Source: Geodermatophilaceae bacterium URHA0031 (GTDB lineage: Bacteria > Actinomycetota > Actinomycetes > Mycobacteriales > Geodermatophilaceae). From it: a DNA stretch of 64,000 nt. Location: assembly GCA_000620205.1 (NCBI GenBank), contig JHVP01000007.1, forward strand, positions 1 through 64,000. The letters are read 5' to 3'. The stretch's first letter is position 1, and every line of letters starts with the position of its first letter. The position numbers and the translations under genes are program-made. Positions 52,942-63,094 of this stretch are shown here, in pieces. Under the pieces are notes generated by a model, which did not search any database, was not told the DNA's origin, and was given only the letters and a program-made list of their open reading frames with translations.

Positions 52942-54678
52942 GTGAAGTTGAGCAAGCGCAGCGCAGTGCTCATCGCCACCGGCGTCGCCGGTGCGATGGC
53001 CCTGTCGGCGTGCGGTGGCGGCAGCGACGACAGCGGCGGGGGCGACAGCGGTTCCGGTTCCGGGCGCGTGGTCTACGGCGAGTCGACCGACTGGCCGGAG
53101 AACCTGATGCCGCTGATCTCGGCCGGCAACGCGCTCTCGGTGGCGAACATCGAGGCGCAGCTGCTTCCCCAGGCGTACCTGGTCCAGCCGGACTTCTCCC
53201 TGAAGTACGACGACCAGTTGCTGACCGAGGAGCCCACCTCCGAGGTCACCGGCGACACCCAGACGGTCACGTACAAGATCAACCCGGACGCCAACTGGAG
53301 CGACGGCGAGCCGATCACGGCCGACGACTTCGAGTTCAGCTGGCAGCTGCAGAAGTCCTCCGACCCCGCCCAGGGTGGCTGCGAGACGCTGCTGAGCACC
53401 ACCGGCTACGACAAGATCACTGCGGTCGAGGGTTCCGACGAGGGCAAGACCGTCACGGTCACGCTCTCGCCCTTCGCGGACTGGAAGGCCCTGTTCTCGG
53501 GGTCGAACAACCCGGTCTTCCCCAAGCACGTGATGGACCAGGGCAGCCCCGAGGCCAACTGCGCGTACCTCAGCACCGGTTGGCCGATCGCCGACGGCCT
53601 GCCGCAGGACATCTCCGGCGGCCCGTGGCAGCTGAAGAAGTCCAACATCAACAACGGCCAGCAGATCGCCGTCCTCACCCCGAACGAGAACTACTGGGGC
53701 GACAAGCCGAAGCTCGAGCAGCTGGTCATCCAGGGCGTCGGCAACGACCCGACGACCCAGGTCCAGGGCCTGAAGAGCGGCGAGCTGAACGTCATCTACC
53801 CGCAGCCGCAGCTCGACCTGGTCGGTCAGGTCGACGACCTGGCGCCGAACGTCAAGAGCGACGTCAACTTCGGCATCACCTTCGAGCACCTGGACTTCAA
53901 CACCACCGACCCGCAGCTGAGCGACGTCCGGGTGCGCCAGGCCTTCGCGATGGCGCTGGACCGGCAGGAGATCGTCGACCAGACCGTCGGCCAGTTCTCC
54001 TCCGACGCCCAGGTCCTGAACAACCGCATCTGGCTCAACACCCAGGAGCAGTACCAGGACAACGCGCCCGACCAGTACAAGTCGGTCGACGTCGCGGGTG
54101 CCAAGGCGCTGCTGGAGCAGGCCGGCTACACCCTGGGCGCCGACGGCATCTACGCCAAGGGCTCCCAGCGGCTGTCGTTCAAGATCGACACCACGGCCAA
54201 CAACCCGCTGCGCGAGCAGACGATCAACGTCATGATCCCGCAGCTGAAGGCCGCCGGCATCGAGGGCGTCTTCAACGCCAACCCGGACATCTTCGCCGGC
54301 CCGGACAAGCCCACCAGCCTCGTCGCCGGTGGCTTCCAGGTCGCCCTGTTCGCCTGGGTCGGCAGCCCGTTCATCTCCTCGACCCCGCCGATCTACCAGT
54401 CCCCCGAGGGTGCTGGGGGTGCCGTCCAGCAGAACTACTCCCGGACCGGCACGCCGCAGATCGACACCCTGCTCGGCCAGTGGCTGACCGAGACCGAGGA
54501 GTCGGACGTCGCGGCGACCGGCAACGAGATCGACAAGGCCCTCTGGGACCAGATGGCGACCCTGCCGCTGTACCAGAAGCCGACCTACATCGCCTACAGC
54601 AGCAACGTCTCCGGCGTCGAGGACAACCCGACGCAGGCCGGCCCGCTCTGGAACGCGTCCACCTGGTCGGTGCAGTGA
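52942..54678 (+). CDS. Oligopeptide-type ABC transporter substrate-binding lipoprotein
   Basis: A 578-residue SBP_bac_5 (OppA/DppA-like) protein. The signal SKRSAVLIATGVAGAMALSAC ends in a lipobox, followed by a Gly/Ser-rich linker. VYGESTDWPENLMPL, VTYKINPDANWSDGEPITADDFEFSWQLQKS and VRQAFAMALDRQEIVDQTVG are family segments. It captures peptides or similar compounds for the permeases and ATPases at 55018-59352. GGAGG precedes GTG 52942. Three strong hairpins separate it from the permease genes, so it may be made in excess. The ligand is unknown. Confidence 0.93.
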   Translation: MKLSKRSAVLIATGVAGAMALSACGGGSDDSGGGDSGSGSGRVVYGESTDWPENLMPLISAGNALSVANIEAQLLPQAYLVQPDFSLKYDDQLLTEEPTSEVTGDTQTVTYKINPDANWSDGEPITADDFEFSWQLQKSSDPAQGGCETLLSTTGYDKITAVEGSDEGKTVTVTLSPFADWKALFSGSNNPVFPKHVMDQGSPEANCAYLSTGWPIADGLPQDISGGPWQLKKSNINNGQQIAVLTPNENYWGDKPKLEQLVIQGVGNDPTTQVQGLKSGELNVIYPQPQLDLVGQVDDLAPNVKSDVNFGITFEHLDFNTTDPQLSDVRVRQAFAMALDRQEIVDQTVGQFSSDAQVLNNRIWLNTQEQYQDNAPDQYKSVDVAGAKALLEQAGYTLGADGIYAKGSQRLSFKIDTTANNPLREQTINVMIPQLKAAGIEGVFNANPDIFAGPDKPTSLVAGGFQVALFAWVGSPFISSTPPIYQSPEGAGGAVQQNYSRTGTPQIDTLLGQWLTETEESDVAATGNEIDKALWDQMATLPLYQKPTYIAYSSNVSGVEDNPTQAGPLWNASTWSVQ

Positions 54679-54679
54679 C

Positions 54680-54698
54680 CCGTCGGCTCCGCCGACGG
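54680..54698 (+). terminator. Hairpin directly after the binding-protein gene
   Basis: CCGTCGG (54680-54686) pairs with CCGACGG (54692-54698) around CTCCG, one base after the stop. It is the first of three inverted repeats in the 340-bp gap and may protect the 3' end or help termination. Confidence 0.5.
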
Positions 54699-54713
54699 CA
54701 CTGAGCCGCACCA

Positions 54714-54747
54714 CCCGCCGTGCCGGGCACCTGCCCGGCACGGCGGG
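54714..54747 (+). terminator. Very strong hairpin between binding protein and permeases
   Basis: Arms of 16 bp (54714-54729 and 54732-54747) pair perfectly around a two-base loop. With no T-tail it is an actinobacterial-type terminator or a processing barrier. Confidence 0.65.
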
Positions 54748-54802
54748 AGCACCACCTCCCGTACGGCCCGACCCCGCTCCGGCGGAGCCGGATCCGGACT
54801 GA

Positions 54803-54835
54803 CCTCGGCCCCCGGGCACCCCCCGGGGGCCGAGG
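54803..54835 (+). terminator. Second strong terminator hairpin
   Basis: CCTCGGCCCCCGGG (54803-54816) pairs perfectly with CCCGGGGGCCGAGG (54822-54835) around CACCC, followed by TCTGT. This should terminate most transcripts reaching it. Confidence 0.7.
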
Positions 54836-55017
54836 TCTGTCCGGGCACCATGTGACACCGCTGTGTCGCGCCGATGACCGTTCCGTGCGTCGGCGCGCCC
54901 GCCCCCGGACCTCTCCCGGACCGGGGCTCCGCCCGAGCTGCGGGGAGCCGCTCAGGAGAGTTCGCTGCACTGGTCGTTCCGCCCGGACGACTTCCGCTGT
55001 CGGCGTAAGGTCACCAC
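54836..55017 (+). other. Leader of the permease-ATPase genes
   Basis: Nothing coding is supported. An AAGG ribosome site lies near 55005 before ATG 55018. Because two strong hairpins precede it, a separate promoter for the permease genes is expected here, but I could not identify it. Confidence 0.4.
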
Positions 55018-56007
55018 ATGTTCTTCTTCACGATCCGGCGCATCCTGGCGTCGGTCCTCGTGTTGCTGGTGAGCTCGTTCCTGGTCTTCGCACTCTGCGC
55101 GACCAGCTTCGATCCGCTCAGCAAGTACTACAACCGCAACCCCCCGCCGCCGCCGGCGTTCTTCGACAACCTGCGCGAGCAGCTCGGGCTGAACGACAAC
55201 TTCTTCGTGCGGTACTGGCACTGGCTCAGCGGTGTGCTCCACGGCGACTTCGGCGAGACCATCAACGGCACCCCGGTCACCGAGCAGCTCTTCCCCCGGC
55301 TGCTGGTGACCGGCCGGATGATCATCGGCGCGGTGGTCATCGCCGTCATCCTGGCGATCATCGTCGGCGTCATCGGCGCCGTCCGGCAGTACAAGCCCTC
55401 GGACTACACCTTCACCTTCATCGCCTACATCCTCATCGCGCTGCCCACCTTCTGGTTCGCCGCGCTGCTGAAGGAGTTCGTGGCCGGCGGGATCAACGAC
55501 CTGTTCGGCAGCCAGGTGGTCTACACGCTCGGCGAGGAGACACCGGGGCTGTCGCTGTACGCCAGCGGCTGGGAGGTCTGGCAGGACCGGCTGGGCCACC
55601 TGGTGCTCCCCACGGTGAGCCTGGCGCTGCTGACCTTCGCCGCGTGGAGCCGCTTCCAGCGCGCCTCGATGCTGGACGTGCTGGGCTCGGACTACATGCG
55701 CCTGGCCCGTGCCAAGGGCCTCACCTACCGCCGCACCGTGTTCAAGCACGGGCTGCGCAACGCGCTGATCCCCCTGACCACCGTCGTCGCGCTGGGCATC
55801 GGCACCCTCTTCGGTGGCGCGATCATCACCGAGCAGGTGTTCGTCTGGCACGGCATGGGGGAGTACCTGATCCAGGACGGCATCGGGCAGAACGACATCA
55901 ACGTCGTGCTCGGCTGGCTGCTGGTCAGCGCCATCTTCGTCGTCGTGTTCAACCTCGTCGCCGACATCCTGTACGCGGTCCTCGACCCACGGATCCGGCT
56001 GGCCTGA
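55018..56007 (+). CDS. Oligopeptide-type ABC transporter permease (OppB/DppB-like)
   Basis: A 329-residue permease with six membrane segments. MFFFTIRRILASVLVLLVSSFLVFALC opens the first helix; an extracytoplasmic loop (FDPLSKYYNRNPPPPPAFFDNLREQLGLNDN) follows. The EAA-type loop YMRLARAKGLTYRRTVFKHGLRNALIPL binds the ATPases. It forms the channel with the next permease. ATG 55018; the next gene starts 29 bp after its stop. Confidence 0.93.
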   Translation: MFFFTIRRILASVLVLLVSSFLVFALCATSFDPLSKYYNRNPPPPPAFFDNLREQLGLNDNFFVRYWHWLSGVLHGDFGETINGTPVTEQLFPRLLVTGRMIIGAVVIAVILAIIVGVIGAVRQYKPSDYTFTFIAYILIALPTFWFAALLKEFVAGGINDLFGSQVVYTLGEETPGLSLYASGWEVWQDRLGHLVLPTVSLALLTFAAWSRFQRASMLDVLGSDYMRLARAKGLTYRRTVFKHGLRNALIPLTTVVALGIGTLFGGAIITEQVFVWHGMGEYLIQDGIGQNDINVVLGWLLVSAIFVVVFNLVADILYAVLDPRIRLA

Positions 56008-56036
56008 CCGCCGCCCAGGCAGAGAGAGAGACCACC

Positions 56037-57002
56037 ATGGCCACCACCCAGGCGAGCACCACCGCCGGCGGCGTGCAGCCGGCCGTGCCCGGGACCCCGC
56101 AGGGCAGCGGTGAGGTCGACCGGGAGTTCACGGTCAAGGCGCGCAGCCAGCGCCAGCAGATCGTCCGCCGCTTCCTGCACAACAAGGTCGGCATGACCGG
56201 CCTCGTCGTGTTCTGCCTGCTGCTGGTGTTCGGCTTCATCGGCCCGCTGGTCGACGGCAAGTCCTACTCCGACCTCAACTCCAGCGCGCAGTCGGTGCCG
56301 CCGGGCACGCAGGGGTACGTGCTGGGCAGCGACGCCATCGGCCGTGACCTGCTCGCCGGGCTGATGTCGGGTGTGCAGCGCTCGCTGTTCATCGTGCTGC
56401 TGTTCATCGTCATCGCCCTGCCCACGGGCCTGCTGGTCGGCGCTCTGGCCGGGTACTTCGGCGGCGCGGTCGACAGCGTGCTCATGCGGATCGTCGACCT
56501 GGTCCTCACCGTGCCGCTGCTGGTCGTGCTGATCGTCGTGGCCAGCAACTTCCCCGGCTCCCGCACGCCGCTGGGCGTCGGCATCATCCTGGGCCTGTTC
56601 GGCTGGCTGGACCTGGCGCGCATCGTGCGCAGCCAGTTCCTCTCGTTGCGCGAGAAGGAGTACGTCGAGGCCGCGCACTCCCTCGGCGCGTCGAACAGCC
56701 GGATCATCTTCAAGCACCTGATCCCCAACGCGCTGGGTTCGCTCATCGTCTGGACGACGCTGGCCGCAGCCACGGCGATCATCCTCGAGGCGTCCCTGAC
56801 CTACCTGGGCTTCGGCGTCAACGACCCGAACGCCACGTCGCTGGGCCGGTTGGTCTCCGACGGCGTCCAGGCGGCCTCGACCCGCCCGTGGCTCTTCTAC
56901 TTCCCCGGCATCCTCCTGCTCCTCATCGTGCTGTCGATCAACCTGATCGGCGACGGGATCCGGGATGCCTTCGACCCGAGCAACCGCCGCGTGCGGGCGT
57001 GA
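56037..57002 (+). CDS. Oligopeptide-type ABC transporter permease (OppC/DppC-like)
   Basis: A 321-residue permease. A polar N-terminal tail of about 45 residues precedes [52 protein letters not shown] is diagnostic of the OppC subfamily, and [31 protein letters not shown] is the EAA loop. The ATG at 56037 lies behind an AGAGAGAGA stretch. It pairs with the preceding permease. Confidence 0.93.
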   Translation: MATTQASTTAGGVQPAVPGTPQGSGEVDREFTVKARSQRQQIVRRFLHNKVGMTGLVVFCLLLVFGFIGPLVDGKSYSDLNSSAQSVPPGTQGYVLGSDAIGRDLLAGLMSGVQRSLFIVLLFIVIALPTGLLVGALAGYFGGAVDSVLMRIVDLVLTVPLLVVLIVVASNFPGSRTPLGVGIILGLFGWLDLARIVRSQFLSLREKEYVEAAHSLGASNSRIIFKHLIPNALGSLIVWTTLAAATAIILEASLTYLGFGVNDPNATSLGRLVSDGVQAASTRPWLFYFPGILLLLIVLSINLIGDGIRDAFDPSNRRVRA

Positions 57003-57013
57003 CAAGGAGCTCC

Positions 57014-58291
57014 ATGTCCACGAACGGCGCCACCGCGGTCTCGTCCACCGGGACGCTCAACCGGGGCCGCACCCAGAGCCTGGCGGGCTTCGACGCCGCC
57101 GCGCCGCTGCTGCAGGTCACCGACCTCAACGTCCGGTTCCCCACCGAGGACGGCATGGTCCACGCCGTCCGCGGCGTCGACTACACGCTGCGCTCCGGTG
57201 AGGTGCTCGGCATCGTCGGCGAGTCCGGCTCCGGCAAGTCCGTCACCTCGCTGGCCGTGATGGGCCTGCTGCCCAGCAACGCCCGGGTCACCGGCTCGGT
57301 CCTGTACCGCGGCCAGGAGCTGCTCGGCCAGAACGACCGGAGCATGTCGCGGGTCCGCGGCAAGGGCGTCTCGATGATCTTCCAGGACCCGATGACCTCG
57401 CTGGACCCGGTCTACAAGGTCGGGGCCCAGATCGAGGAGACGCTGCGGACCCATGACAAGTCGCTGTCGTCGAAGGCCGCGGAGACCCGCGCGGTCGAGC
57501 TGCTCGAGCTGGTCGGCATCCCCAACGCCGGCGAGCGGGTCGACTCCTACCCGCACGAGTTCTCCGGCGGCATGCGCCAGCGCGTGGTCATCGCCATCGC
57601 CATGGCCAACCAGCCGGAGGTGATCATCGCCGACGAGCCGACGACGGCGCTGGACGTCACCGTGCAGGCCCAGATCCTCGAGGTGCTGCAGACGGCGCTG
57701 CAGGAGACCGGTGCGGCGATGGTCATGATCACCCACGACCTCGGCGTCGTCGCCGGGATCGCCGACCGGGTGCTGGTCATGTACGCCGGCCGGCCGGTCG
57801 AGATCGGCAGCGTCGAGGACATCTACTACGAGCCGCGGATGCCCTACACGCTCGGCCTGCTCGGGTCCCTGCCGCGCGTCGACGCACCCACCCGGGAGCG
57901 GCTGACCCCGATCCTCGGTGCGCCTCCCTCGCTGGTGAACATGCCGCCGGGGTGCCCCTTTGCGCCGCGCTGCCCGCTGCACATCGACGAGTGCGACGCA
58001 GCGGAGCCACCGCTGTTCCAGGTCGGGGCCGGGCACGACGCCGCGTGCATCCGCACCGAGCAGGTGGCGCGGGCGCACGGCCACGCCACCGAGGTGTTCA
58101 GCGACACGGCGACGGACGCCGCCCTGGCCGGCGATGCCCTGCCCGCCGACCTGGCCCTCGGAGCGGGCGGCGGTGAGACGACCGCCGGCGACGCCCCGCC
58201 GCCGGACCAGACCGAACCGGCCGCCGGTGTCCCCGACAGCGGCACCGTCATCAGCACCCACCGCGGCACGAAGGACGGAGACCGGGCATGA
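57014..58291 (+). CDS. Oligopeptide-type ABC transporter ATPase (OppD/DppD-like)
   Basis: A 425-residue ATPase. [15 protein letters not shown] is Walker [45 protein letters not shown] holds the signature motif and Walker B, and ITHDL is the switch His. The C-terminal [17 protein letters not shown] motif is the oligopeptide-type cysteine cluster (Fe-S or zinc). A Gly/Ala/Pro-rich tail of about 55 residues extends beyond the family length. GGAG precedes ATG 57014. Its TGA overlaps the next ATG by 4 bp. Confidence 0.94.
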   Translation: MSTNGATAVSSTGTLNRGRTQSLAGFDAAAPLLQVTDLNVRFPTEDGMVHAVRGVDYTLRSGEVLGIVGESGSGKSVTSLAVMGLLPSNARVTGSVLYRGQELLGQNDRSMSRVRGKGVSMIFQDPMTSLDPVYKVGAQIEETLRTHDKSLSSKAAETRAVELLELVGIPNAGERVDSYPHEFSGGMRQRVVIAIAMANQPEVIIADEPTTALDVTVQAQILEVLQTALQETGAAMVMITHDLGVVAGIADRVLVMYAGRPVEIGSVEDIYYEPRMPYTLGLLGSLPRVDAPTRERLTPILGAPPSLVNMPPGCPFAPRCPLHIDECDAAEPPLFQVGAGHDAACIRTEQVARAHGHATEVFSDTATDAALAGDALPADLALGAGGGETTAGDAPPPDQTEPAAGVPDSGTVISTHRGTKDGDRA

Positions 58292-59352
58292 GCGCTCCCA
58301 CCACCGAGCGCGCCGGCAGCGGTGCGACGGGTCGCGGTGAGCCGATCCTGCAGGTGCGCGGCCTGCAGAAGCACTTCCCCATCAAGGGCGGCGGGCTGAT
58401 CAAGCGCACCGTCGGGGCGGTGCAGGCCGTCGACGGGATCGACCTCGACCTGTACCCGGGTGAGGTCCTCGGCCTGGTCGGGGAGTCCGGCTGCGGCAAG
58501 TCGACCACCGGCCGGGCCATCCTCAACCTGCAGCCGGCCACCGGCGGCTCCGTGGTCTTCCAGGGCCGCGAGATCGTCGGGCTCAACCGCAAGCAGATGC
58601 GCCCGCTGCGCCGGGACATCCAGCTGGTGTTCCAGGACCCGTACGCCTCGCTCAACCCGCGGCTGCCGGTCTTCGACATCGTCGCCGAGCCGCTGGTGAT
58701 CCACGGTCTGACCAAGAACAACGAGGAGCTGCGCAGCCGGGTGCGCGAGCTGGTCGAGACGGTCGGCCTCAACCCCGAGCACACCAACCGCTACCCCGCG
58801 GAGTTCTCCGGCGGCCAGCGCCAGCGCATCGGCATCGCCCGCGCCCTGGCGCTGCAGCCCAAGGTGCTGGTGCTCGACGAGCCGGTGTCCGCGCTGGACG
58901 TCTCCATCCAGGCCGGTGTCATCAACCTGCTCGAGGACCTGAAGAACCGCCTCGGCCTGAGCTACCTGTTCATCGCCCACGACCTGTCCGTCGTCCGGCA
59001 CATCTCCGACCGGGTCGCGGTCATGTACCTCGGCCGGATCATCGAGATCGCCGAGCGCGACGAGCTGTTCGACCGGCCGGCGCACCCGTACACCCAGGCG
59101 CTGCTGTCGGCGATCCCGCTGCCCGACCCGCGCCGCGAGCGCGCCCGCCAGCGGATCATCATCTCCGGCGACGTGCCCAGCCCGGCGAACCCGCCCTCGG
59201 GCTGCCGGTTCCGCACCCGCTGCCAGAAGTTCGCCAACGTCCTCACGGACGCGCAGCGGGAGAAGTGCGTGACCGACGACCCGGCCCTGGCCGACCGCGG
59301 TGCCGGGCACCTGAACGCCTGCCACTACGCGGAGGTCCAAAGTGTGTTGTAG
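58288..59352 (+). CDS. Oligopeptide-type ABC transporter ATPase (OppF/DppF-like)
   Basis: A 354-residue ATPase. It has the OppF-specific [44 protein letters not shown] with Walker [46 protein letters not shown] with the signature and Walker B, and [10 protein letters not shown]. The C-terminal [13 protein letters not shown] cysteine pattern matches OppF. With the previous ATPase it energises import. ATG 58288. This closes a complete five-gene importer. Confidence 0.94.
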   Translation: MSAPTTERAGSGATGRGEPILQVRGLQKHFPIKGGGLIKRTVGAVQAVDGIDLDLYPGEVLGLVGESGCGKSTTGRAILNLQPATGGSVVFQGREIVGLNRKQMRPLRRDIQLVFQDPYASLNPRLPVFDIVAEPLVIHGLTKNNEELRSRVRELVETVGLNPEHTNRYPAEFSGGQRQRIGIARALALQPKVLVLDEPVSALDVSIQAGVINLLEDLKNRLGLSYLFIAHDLSVVRHISDRVAVMYLGRIIEIAERDELFDRPAHPYTQALLSAIPLPDPRRERARQRIIISGDVPSPANPPSGCRFRTRCQKFANVLTDAQREKCVTDDPALADRGAGHLNACHYAEVQSVL

Positions 59353-59488
59353 GACCACGGAGGCCGACGGGCGCGGGTGACCACGCGCGTCCGGAGGACT
59401 GTCGGGCGTCGGTGAGAGGCCCGGAGGGTCTCCGCCGGCGATCGACGAAGCGGCTCACCGGATCAGGGGTACGGCAATTGGCCGCGGT

Positions 59489-59506
59489 GCGATCCGGCAG
59501 GATCGC
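59489..59506 (+). promoter_or_regulatory. Hairpin over the mshB ribosome-binding site
   Basis: GCGATCC-GGCA-GGATCGC pairs 7 bp (59489-59495 with 59500-59506) and ends 3 nt before the GTG start. The weak AGGAT ribosome site lies in the right arm, so folding could limit translation initiation. No sensor sequence is known. Confidence 0.35.
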
Positions 59507-59509
59507 CAT

Positions 59510-60400
59510 GTGACCCGACGAGTGCTGTTCGTGCACGCCCACCCCGACGACGAGACGATCAACAACGGGGCCACCATGGCCCGCTACGTCGCCGAGGGCG
59601 CCTCGGTCACCCTGCTCACCTGCACCCTGGGCGAGGAGGGTGAGGTGCTCGTGCCGGCCCTCGCCCAGCTCGCCGCGGACCAGGCCGACCAGCTCGGCGG
59701 GTACCGGATCAGCGAGCTCGCCGCCGCGATGGCCGCCCTCGGGGTCACCGACTGGCGCTTCCTCGGCGGCGCGGGCCGCTACCGCGACTCCGGGATGATG
59801 GACACCTCGGCCAACGACAAGCCGCGTGCCTTCTGGCGGGCCGACCTCGACGAGGCCGTCGCCGCCGCGGTGGCCGTCGTCCGGGAGGTCCGGCCGCAGG
59901 TCCTGGTGACCTACGACGAGGTCGGCGGCTACGGCCACCCCGACCACATCCAGGCGCACCGCGTCGCGATGGGTGCCGTCGAGGCCGCCGCCGACCCCGG
60001 TTACCGCCCCGACCTCGGCCCGGCCTGGGAGGTGGCCAAGGTCTACTGGAACGCCATGCCGCGCTCGGTCGTGCAGGCCGGCATCGACGCCATGGCCGCG
60101 CTGGGCGAGGCGTCGCCGTTCGAGGGCCTCGGGGACCTGGACGACGTCCCGTTCGCGGTGGCCGACGACGTCGTCACCACCGCGGTCGACGGTCGCGCCC
60201 ACGCCGACCGCAAGCACGCGGCCATGCGCGCGCACCCCACGCAGATGACCGTCGACGGGCCCTTCTTCGCGCTGTCGAACAACCTCGGTCAGGAGGTGCT
60301 GGGCACGGAGTTCTACCGCCTCGTCCGCGGCACCCGCGGCCCGGCCGGGCCGGGGGAGCAGGGCTGGGAGGACGACCTGTTCGCCGGCCTGCCCGGATGA
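59510..60400 (+). CDS. mshB: Mycothiol biosynthesis deacetylase MshB
   Basis: A 296-residue LmbE-like zinc deacetylase. HAHPDDE at 9-15 supplies H11 and D14, and GHPDH at 142-146 the third ligand H143. The motif [30 protein letters not shown] is highly specific to MshB, which deacetylates GlcNAc-inositol during mycothiol synthesis, the major actinobacterial thiol. GTG 59510 gives the exact family start. Its TGA overlaps the GTG/ATG of the next membrane gene. Confidence 0.95.
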   Translation: MTRRVLFVHAHPDDETINNGATMARYVAEGASVTLLTCTLGEEGEVLVPALAQLAADQADQLGGYRISELAAAMAALGVTDWRFLGGAGRYRDSGMMDTSANDKPRAFWRADLDEAVAAAVAVVREVRPQVLVTYDEVGGYGHPDHIQAHRVAMGAVEAAADPGYRPDLGPAWEVAKVYWNAMPRSVVQAGIDAMAALGEASPFEGLGDLDDVPFAVADDVVTTAVDGRAHADRKHAAMRAHPTQMTVDGPFFALSNNLGQEVLGTEFYRLVRGTRGPAGPGEQGWEDDLFAGLPG

Positions 60401-60810
60401 GGGCGCTGCGCCTGGTCGGCTGGGCGGCCCTCGCCGTCCTCGTCGCGGCCTGGCTCGCCCTGGTCGAGGTGCTCTGGCTGCCGTGGCGCCTCGGTGGCGT
60501 CCCGGTGCCGGTCTCGCTGGCGGCTGCCGTCGCCGGCAACCTGCTGCTGGTCGGGGCGGCCCGGCGGCTGTCGGGCTCCCGGCTGGTCGCCGTCCTGCCC
60601 GCCGTGGTCTGGCTGGTGATCGCCCTCGGCGCGACGATGCGGCGTCCCGAGGGTGACCTGCTGCTGCCCGGTGGGGACGCCGTGACCTCGACGCTGAACC
60701 TGGGGTTCCTGCTGCTGGGCGTCCTCGCCGCGGCGTTCGCCGTCGGCAGGGTGCTGGGCGCTCCGGTCAGCCCATCCGGCGTCGGTAGTGGTAGCGGTGG
60801 TGCTCGATGA
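60397..60810 (+). CDS. Small membrane protein downstream of mshB
   Basis: A 137-residue protein with four hydrophobic segments ([76 protein letters not shown]). It overlaps mshB by 4 bp (ATGA) and is thus coupled to it, as the DUF6113 gene is in other actinobacteria. Function is unknown. Its last 44 bp overlap the end of the convergent GNAT gene. ATG 60397. Confidence 0.72.
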   Translation: MRALRLVGWAALAVLVAAWLALVEVLWLPWRLGGVPVPVSLAAAVAGNLLLVGAARRLSGSRLVAVLPAVVWLVIALGATMRRPEGDLLLPGGDAVTSTLNLGFLLLGVLAAAFAVGRVLGAPVSPSGVGSGSGGAR

Positions 60811-61519
60811 AGCCCGTCCGCCGGTAGAGCGCCCGCGCAGGGGCGTTGCTCCCCACCACCTGCAGGTACACGGAGGAGGCCCCGCGGCCGGCGGCCCAGC
60901 CCTGCAGGGCGGCCATCACCGCCGTGGCCAGCCCCTGCCGCCGGTGCTCCTCGGCGACGGTGACCGCGGTGACCCCCAGCCAGCCGTCGGTCAGCACACC
61001 GCGGGCCACCGCGGCCAGCGGCGCCGGAGCCGGCGCCAGCCGCACGGACGCGAAGACGACGTCCGCGGCGCTGGTCAGCACGTCGACGGCGGCCGGGGGG
61101 AGCGCTGACCCCCGGTAGCGGTAGCCGGCCAGCCAGGCGTCGTCCGGGGACGCCGCCAGCTCGACCGGGACGTCGACCGGCTGCGGCGGCCCGACCGGCG
61201 CGGTCAGGACGAGGGTGTCCTCGTCCCGCTCCCAGCCGGCCGCCGCGAACGCCGCGTCGGCGGCGCGGGACCGGGTGCCCGGCAGCTGCGCGGCCGGCCG
61301 CAACCCGCGCTCGTCGTACCAGCGGGCGACGGCGTCCACCGCGGCCGGCAGCGGCACGCCCGGGTCGCCGACCACCAGCGCGGAGTTGGCCCGCCCGGTG
61401 AACCCGCCGCCGGCGCGCAGCAGCCACCCGCCGAGGGAGTCCTCCTCGAGCGCACGCCAGCCACGGGCGGCCACCCGCTCGAGGTCCTCGACGCCGAGCG
61501 GTGAGCGGCGTTGTCCCAT
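60767..61519 (-). CDS. GNAT acetyltransferase with an N-terminal degenerate repeat
   Basis: A 250-residue two-lobe GNAT protein. The C-terminal half has [51 protein letters not shown], with the Q/R-x-x-G-x-A acetyl-CoA motif. The N-terminal half (LERVAARGWRALEEDSLGGWLLRAGGGFTGRANSAL) resembles a degenerate GNAT lobe typical of the mycobacterial Rv0428c-like group. Such proteins acetylate unknown small molecules or proteins. ATG 61519. Confidence 0.85.
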   Translation of the reverse strand: MGQRRSPLGVEDLERVAARGWRALEEDSLGGWLLRAGGGFTGRANSALVVGDPGVPLPAAVDAVARWYDERGLRPAAQLPGTRSRAADAAFAAAGWERDEDTLVLTAPVGPPQPVDVPVELAASPDDAWLAGYRYRGSALPPAAVDVLTSAADVVFASVRLAPAPAPLAAVARGVLTDGWLGVTAVTVAEEHRRQGLATAVMAALQGWAAGRGASSVYLQVVGSNAPARALYRRTGFIEHHRYHYRRRMG

Positions 61520-61676
61520 GCCGCGATCCTCCGGCTCTCCCCGGCGCCGCCGACCACCGGCCCGGTCCGGGTCGTGTCCGGGGCCACCCGTCGCGCCGAC
61601 CCGGGGGCGCACGGGTGATACTTGCGGTGATCGAACACGCCCCTGGCCAGCCAGGGAACTCGCCCCGGAGGAACCC

Positions 61677-61997
61677 GTGACCTACGTCATCACCCAGGCC
61701 TGCGTCGACGTCCTCGACAAGGCGTGCATCGACGAGTGTCCGGTGGACTGCATCTACGAGGGCGACCGGATGCTCTACATCCACCCCGACGAGTGCGTCG
61801 ACTGCGGCGCCTGCGAGCCGGTGTGCCCGGTGGAGGCCATCTACTACGAGGACGACGTCCCGGACAAGTGGAAGGACTTCTACAACGCCAACGTGGAGTT
61901 CTTCTCCGACCTGGGCAGCCCGGGTGGCGCGGCCAAGACCGGGAAGATCAACAAGGACCACCCGCTCGTGGCCGCGCTGCCCCCTCAGGGCGAGTGA
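61677..61997 (+). CDS. fdxA: 7Fe ferredoxin FdxA
   Basis: A 106-residue [3Fe-4S][4Fe-4S] ferredoxin. Cysteines lie in ACVDVLDKACIDECPVDC and CVDCGACEPVCPVEAI, with the remaining sequence ACEPVCPVEAIYYEDDVP nearly invariant in actinobacterial FdxA. It carries electrons for cytoplasmic reductases, possibly including the sulfite reductase in this window. GGAGGAA lies before GTG 61677. Its stop overlaps the dapC start by 4 bp, a pairing conserved across actinobacteria. Confidence 0.97.
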   Translation: MTYVITQACVDVLDKACIDECPVDCIYEGDRMLYIHPDECVDCGACEPVCPVEAIYYEDDVPDKWKDFYNANVEFFSDLGSPGGAAKTGKINKDHPLVAALPPQGE

Positions 61998-63094
61998 GCA
62001 CTGTCCGGCTGCCGGACTTCCCCTGGGACGCGCTGACGGCTGCCCGCGCCCGCGCGGCCGAGCACCCCGACGGCGTCGTCGACCTCTCGATCGGGACGCC
62101 GGTCGACCCGACCCCGCCGCTGCTGGGCGCGGCGCTGGCCGCGGCCGGCGACGCACCGGGGTACCCGACGGCGCTGGGCACCGCCGACGTCCGGCGGGCC
62201 GCGGCGGGCTGGCTCTCCCGCCGGCTCGGGGTCGAGGTCGCGGACCCGTTCGGCGCCGACCCGTCGGTGATCCCGACCGTCGGCTCCAAGGAGCTGGTGG
62301 CGCTGCTGCCCACCCTGCTGGGCCTGCAGGGCGGTGGCACGGTGGTCATCCCGGAGGTCGCCTACCCGACCTACGAGGTGGGCGCGGTCGTCGCGGGCCT
62401 GCAGGTGCTGCGCACCGACACCCCGCCGGCCGGGCCGGGCGACGTCGTCCTGGTCTGGCTGAACTCGCCGGGCAACCCGCACGGCCGGGTGCTGACCGAC
62501 GACGAGCTGCGGGCCTGGGTCACCTGGGGTCGGGCGCACGGGGTGCCGGTCGTGGCCGACGAGTGCTACATCGAGCTGGGCTGGGACGTCGTCCCGCGGT
62601 CGGTGCTGCACCCCGACATCGCGGGCGCCGACCACACCGGCCTCCTCGCCGTGCACTCGCTGTCCAAGCAGTCGACCGCGGCCGGCTACCGCGCGGGGCT
62701 GCTCTCCGGCGACCCCGCACTGGTCCGCCGGGCGTGGGAGGTGCGCCGCCACCTCGGCCTGCTCGTGCCCACCCCGGTCCAGGCCGCGATGGCCGCGGCG
62801 CTGGCCGACGACGAGCACGTCGCGGCCCAGCGGGAGCGCTACCGGCGGCGCCGGGACCGGCTGGCGGCGGCGGTGCGCGGGACCGGCGCCCGGATCGACC
62901 ACTCCGAGGCCGGGCTCTACCTGTGGGTCAGCCGCGACGAGGACTGCTGGACGACGATCGACTGGCTCGCCGGCCTGGGGATCGTCGCCGCGCCCGGCAG
63001 CTTCTACGGACCGGCCGGCAGCCGGCACGTGCGGATGGCGCTGACCGCGACCGACGAGCGGATCGACGCCGCCGTGGGGCGACTCACCCCCTGA
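61994..63094 (+). CDS. dapC: Succinyldiaminopimelate transaminase DapC
   Basis: A 366-residue PLP-dependent class I/II aminotransferase. LPDFPWDALTAARARAAEHPDGVVDLSIGTPVDPTPP is the DapC-like start, and HSLSKQSTAAGYRAGLLSG carries the PLP lysine. It acts in the succinylase branch of lysine and meso-DAP synthesis. Translational coupling to fdxA is the standard actinobacterial layout. GTG 61994; it converges on the AraC gene with an 11-bp overlap. Confidence 0.95.
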   Translation: MSTVRLPDFPWDALTAARARAAEHPDGVVDLSIGTPVDPTPPLLGAALAAAGDAPGYPTALGTADVRRAAAGWLSRRLGVEVADPFGADPSVIPTVGSKELVALLPTLLGLQGGGTVVIPEVAYPTYEVGAVVAGLQVLRTDTPPAGPGDVVLVWLNSPGNPHGRVLTDDELRAWVTWGRAHGVPVVADECYIELGWDVVPRSVLHPDIAGADHTGLLAVHSLSKQSTAAGYRAGLLSGDPALVRRAWEVRRHLGLLVPTPVQAAMAAALADDEHVAAQRERYRRRRDRLAAAVRGTGARIDHSEAGLYLWVSRDEDCWTTIDWLAGLGIVAAPGSFYGPAGSRHVRMALTATDERIDAAVGRLTP

